From Gemmatimonadota bacterium (GTDB lineage Bacteria; Gemmatimonadota; Gemmatimonadetes; JACCXV01; JAHWKZ01): a stretch of DNA of 9,462 nucleotides. Below are positions 7,160 through 9,462 of the stretch, piece after piece; the first letter of the stretch is position 1; each line of letters opens with the position of its first letter. Both the position numbers and the translations under genes were made by a program. The notes beneath the pieces were generated by a model. That model searched no databases and was not told the origin of the DNA. It saw only the letters and a program-made list of their open reading frames with translations. The DNA lies in the NCBI GenBank assembly GCA_030641505.1, contig DAOWHI010000108.1:1-9462 (forward strand), in the 5' to 3' direction.

Positions 7160-7719
7160 TGTCCTCGACAAACGCCAACTTGCGTGTGCTGGGGATCGCC
7201 GGCAGTCTTCGCCGCGGTTCCTTCAACCGTGCGCTCATCCGCGCTGCGCTCGATTTGGCGCCAGACGGCATGACGATCGAGATGTTTGACTTGGGTCCGT
7301 TGCCGCTCTTCAACGCCGATCTCGAGGAGCAGGGCGACCCGCTATCGGTGGCGGAGTTCAAACAGGCGATCCGCGATGCGGGCGCGCTCCTGATCGCGAC
7401 ACCGGAGTACAACTACGGCATGCCGGGGGTGCTGAAGAACGCGCTCGACTGGGCCTCACGGCCGCCCGAATCGCCACTGAACAACAAGCCGGTGGCGATC
7501 ATGGGTGCCAGCCCTGGACGCACCGGAACGGGCAGGAGCCAGCTCCAGCTCCGGCAAACGTTGCAATCGACGCGATCCCCGACGATGCCCGGCCCGGAAG
7601 TGTTGGTTGCTCAGGCGCATGAGCTCGTCAACGAGGACGGCGTGCTCACCGACGACAAGACCCGCCGATACATCGTCAAGCTGCTCGAAGCGCTGGCGGA
7701 ATGGGTGCCACGCTTTTAG
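7156..7719 (+). CDS. NADPH-dependent FMN reductase (quinone/chromate reductase-like)
   Basis: This 187-residue cytoplasmic flavodoxin-fold protein belongs to the NADPH-dependent FMN reductase family, whose members reduce FMN, quinones, azo compounds or chromate. The FMN-phosphate loop GSLRRGSFNR (16-25) follows strand LRVLGIA. The block TPEYNYGMPGVLKNALDW (82-99) is the family hallmark for flavin binding. KPVAIMGASPGRTGTGRSQ (111-129) supplies the third flavin loop. Length is normal for the family. The ATG at 7156 overlaps the upstream stop as ATGA, implying translational coupling; a second ATG at 7159 is an equally possible start. A CDGSH gene follows 26 bases later. The natural electron acceptor cannot be read from sequence, and this subfamily is often labelled quinone oxidoreductase or chromate reductase without proof. 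Confidence 0.93.
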   Translation: MMSSTNANLRVLGIAGSLRRGSFNRALIRAALDLAPDGMTIEMFDLGPLPLFNADLEEQGDPLSVAEFKQAIRDAGALLIATPEYNYGMPGVLKNALDWASRPPESPLNNKPVAIMGASPGRTGTGRSQLQLRQTLQSTRSPTMPGPEVLVAQAHELVNEDGVLTDDKTRRYIVKLLEALAEWVPRF

Positions 7720-7733
7720 GACGTAACTCGCAC

Positions 7734-7740
7734 GGGAGGT
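7734..7740 (+). promoter_or_regulatory. Strong ribosome binding site of CDGSH gene
   Basis: GGGAGGT lies 5 bases before the ATG at 7746. It is the best Shine-Dalgarno in the window and suggests efficient translation of the small protein within the operon. Confidence 0.8.
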
Positions 7741-7745
7741 AAACG

Positions 7746-7952
7746 ATGGCCGAGATCACTCCAACGGAGAATGGGCCCTATTGGGTCCGCGGGGACTTCA
7801 AGATCACGCTGAGCGACGGCTCCGAGAAGGTTACGGAAGACGAGATTTGGCTGTGTCGCTGTGGGCAGTCGAATACGAAGCCTTTCTGTGATGGTTCGCA
7901 CAACACCGCGGGGTTCGTCAGCGACGATCTGGATATGCGCGACAGCCGGTAG
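7746..7952 (+). CDS. CDGSH iron-sulfur domain protein
   Basis: This is a 68-residue small protein of the CDGSH (mitoNEET-like) family. The motif CRCGQSNTKPFCDGSH spans residues 37-52 and holds the three Cys (37, 39, 48) and one His (52) that bind a 2Fe-2S cluster. The His ligand makes such clusters labile and redox- or pH-sensitive in studied members. The N-terminal half (PYWVRGDFKITLSDGSE) is the short beta region common in bacterial single-domain forms. No membrane anchor or signal peptide is present, so it should be cytoplasmic. It is the third gene of the plus-strand redox group, 26 bases after the flavin reductase, with no terminator between them. It could pass electrons to or from that flavoprotein, but this is inference. 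Its stop is 5 bases from the end of the converging glycosyltransferase-like gene. Confidence 0.95.
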   Translation: MAEITPTENGPYWVRGDFKITLSDGSEKVTEDEIWLCRCGQSNTKPFCDGSHNTAGFVSDDLDMRDSR

Positions 7953-7957
7953 CCCCC

Positions 7958-9034
7958 TCACCTGGGGTCGCGGACCAGTCTTTCGAGAGCCTCGACGGCA
8001 CGCGATGCTCCATTGGTGACCTCGAGCGCGTTCACTCGACGCTGAATCGCTAGGTAACGATCGGAGTCGTCCAGAATCGAGATAATGCTGCGACACAGAT
8101 CATCGGTGTTGAGCTGGGCCGCAACGACCAGCTCACGTCGTTTGCAACGTTTGATTCGGCGACGCTGATCGTGCGCTAGCGGAACCGTTATACACACCTT
8201 CTCGTGTGCCAGCCCGTGAACGAGCGTCGTGCCGCCATTGATGACAAGTAGGTGGGCGTCGTGGATCAGGTCGATCATCTCGGTGCTGCTCACAGTCGGC
8301 ACGATCTTGATGCGGGGGTTGTCGGGGTGGGTTTCACGGTAGTTCGGTCCGCTGACGACGAGACACGTCACGCCAGTGGACGCACTTACACGGTCGGCGA
8401 CTTCGGTGAAGATTTGCGGCGCTTGAGGTCCCGACCCCGGCTTTTTCCCTCCTCCTCCAGGGACAAACAAAACATAGTTCTCGTCGCTGATCTCCAGACG
8501 TTGCCTGAGCCCTTCGCGTCCTGGTGTCAAAGATTCCGGGAACACAGTTTGGAGAAAAACGATCTCCACATTGCCAACCAATTGCAACTTGACGCGTTCC
8601 CACGGCCCAAGTCCCCCGTCGATGAATTTGGGGAAGCCGATCCAGTGCTGGTCGAGCAGTCGAAGCGCCCGTGGCCGAAAGGCTCGCCACCGTTGCTTGG
8701 GTCGTGAGCTGATGTAGACAATCCTGATGCCGAGCTTGTGGGCGTGACGGAGGTGGCTGTATCGACCAGCGTTGTCGAAAATCGCCAGATTCGGTGGATC
8801 GCTTGACAGGATCTCGTTTAGGGCTGCACCTGCCAGGGTTGGCGAGCAGTCGATGCGATGAGTTTCGAAGGGCACGCTCTCCGCGTACGGAGCGTTTCGG
8901 TTGATGACGAATCGAATCCGTGCAGCCGGCCAGCGTTGCTTGCTGGCTTGTGCGATCGTGAGACAACGCACGTACTCGCCGGCTCCAACAGGTCCAGAAA
9001 CTGGAATGAATAACAGATCCGGTCGCCCGGGCAT
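7958..9034 (-). CDS. Glycosyltransferase-like protein, GT-B fold (MurG/PseG type)
   Basis: This 358-residue protein has no signal peptide or long membrane helix. The N-terminal half has GPVGAGEYVRCLTIAQA (14-30), matching the nucleotide-sugar enzyme pattern G-x-G-H-x-x-R-C-L of PseG and MurG relatives, but with Glu20 where His is usual. IFDNAGRYSHLRHA (85-98) and IVYISSRPKQ lie in the same half. The C-terminal half has a glycine loop VPGGGGKK (191-198) and the sugar-nucleotide site INGGTTLVHGLAHEK (265-279), followed by VPLAHDQ (284-290), as in GT28-type transferases. It probably moves a sugar onto a cell-surface glycan or lipid; donor and acceptor are unknown. The ATG at 9034 has AAGAGGA just upstream (9038-9044), though the spacing is short. 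The gene diverges from an unrecognised partial gene, so a glycan locus may begin here. Confidence 0.8.
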   Translation of the reverse strand: MPGRPDLLFIPVSGPVGAGEYVRCLTIAQASKQRWPAARIRFVINRNAPYAESVPFETHRIDCSPTLAGAALNEILSSDPPNLAIFDNAGRYSHLRHAHKLGIRIVYISSRPKQRWRAFRPRALRLLDQHWIGFPKFIDGGLGPWERVKLQLVGNVEIVFLQTVFPESLTPGREGLRQRLEISDENYVLFVPGGGGKKPGSGPQAPQIFTEVADRVSASTGVTCLVVSGPNYRETHPDNPRIKIVPTVSSTEMIDLIHDAHLLVINGGTTLVHGLAHEKVCITVPLAHDQRRRIKRCKRRELVVAAQLNTDDLCRSIISILDDSDRYLAIQRRVNALEVTNGASRAVEALERLVRDPR

Positions 9035-9187
9035 GGATCCTCTTGTTTCTCGGAGGTTTCTTTCCCCCTCGCTCGCCGAGCATTACAATCAGCGCCGAAT
9101 CACGCCACTAGTAAGACGCCAAGCTTAGCGCGAAGAGCCACGCAATGCGGACGAAGCCCCCAGCCTCGCGGATGAAAATCTAGGCAG
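9035..9187. other. Divergent intergenic region with possible 12-codon leader
   Basis: These 153 bases lie between the leftward glycosyltransferase-like gene and the rightward partial gene. They contain the former's ribosome site (9038-9044) and, on the minus strand, a possible -10 box TGTAAT without a good -35. On the plus strand a 12-codon frame (ATG at 9145, TAG at 9181-9183, product MRTKPPASRMKI) ends 4 bases before the next start. It has no clear ribosome site and may be chance. Confidence 0.35.
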
Positions 9188-9462
9188 ATGTCTTGCGGCC
9201 AGCTTACGTTCCTCGTCCACCGGGGAAAGGACTACACCCTCAGGCATTATTTCAGGACCTGGGGCGCCGCGCTGCGCGATCGCGTAGCGATCCGCACGTA
9301 CCCGGGCGTCGGAAATACGGGGCGCACCTTCTCGAAGCGGATGAGCTTCCACCTGAAGTCGTGGCGAACCGGAACACTCAAGATCGGCCGGTCGTTGCCA
9401 TCAGGATCGATCTACGCGTTCACCGACCTGGAGATGCTGACGTTAGGGGAAACGGACGTCGT
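9188..9462 (+). CDS. Unrecognised protein, N-terminal part (3' end outside window)
   Basis: An open frame runs from ATG 9188 to the right edge, giving 91 complete codons. About four fifths of its codons end in G or C, which supports real coding. An in-frame TGA at 9173-9175 excludes an earlier ATG start. Only a weak AGG (9182-9184) precedes it. The product begins LTFLVHRGKDYTLRHYFRTW, is rich in Arg, and has IYAFTDLEML near residues 75-84. It has no signal peptide or membrane segment. The spaced pattern LPxGxxYxFTDLE recalls, from memory only, hypothetical proteins found beside glycosyltransferases; I cannot name a family. The divergent glycosyltransferase-like gene suggests a surface-glycan context, but function is open. 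Confidence 0.62.
   Translation, partial: MSCGQLTFLVHRGKDYTLRHYFRTWGAALRDRVAIRTYPGVGNTGRTFSKRMSFHLKSWRTGTLKIGRSLPSGSIYAFTDLEMLTLGETDV

Noticed and set aside
9125..9352. A 75-codon minus-strand frame opposite the partial right-end gene
   Set aside because: The plus-strand frame has stronger codon bias and stays open to the edge; the antisense product is Ala/Arg-rich without motifs.

Overview
The window comes from a GC-rich bacterium with an outer membrane. Two predicted lipoproteins and a predicted outer-membrane beta-barrel show the envelope type. The mix of TolB-like propeller, ZU5-like lipoprotein, MetA-type barrel and PQQ-type sugar dehydrogenase reminds me of Gemmatimonadota or similar environmental phyla. 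That taxonomic guess is only an inference from gene style; no rRNA or tRNA is present to confirm it.

Layout. The left end holds the 3' part of a TolB-like (PD40) beta-propeller protein (to 953). A 218-base gap follows, then a small lipoprotein with a ZU5-like domain (1172-1717). An AT-rich 78-base spacer carries inverted repeats and candidate promoters ahead of an outer-membrane beta-barrel protein (1796-2560). Next, on the minus strand, is a compact three-gene ABC-2 exporter operon read from right to left: ATPase (5877-4948), permease (4944-3709), permease (3706-2564). The two junctions are 3 and 2 bases. A short divergent spacer separates it from a plus-strand redox operon: a lipoprotein-type PQQ-dependent sugar dehydrogenase (5972-7159), an NADPH-dependent FMN reductase overlapping it by 4 bases (7156-7719), and a CDGSH iron-sulfur protein (7746-7952). 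The right end has a minus-strand GT-B-type glycosyltransferase-like gene (9034-7958) and, divergent from it, the 5' part of an unrecognised gene that runs off the window (9188 onward).

How the genes may work together. Most products act at or beyond the cytoplasmic membrane: propeller, lipoproteins, barrel, exporter, periplasmic dehydrogenase, surface-glycan type transferase. The exporter genes almost certainly form one complex. The three redox genes look co-transcribed, but a shared pathway is only inferred. The remaining genes are ordinary neighbours, and I found no CRISPR array, insertion sequence, phage gene, tRNA or rRNA. I saw no convincing new defence or biosynthetic system. The best leads are the redox trio, the glycosyltransferase with an altered N-terminal motif beside an unknown gene, and the promoter/operator region before the beta-barrel gene.
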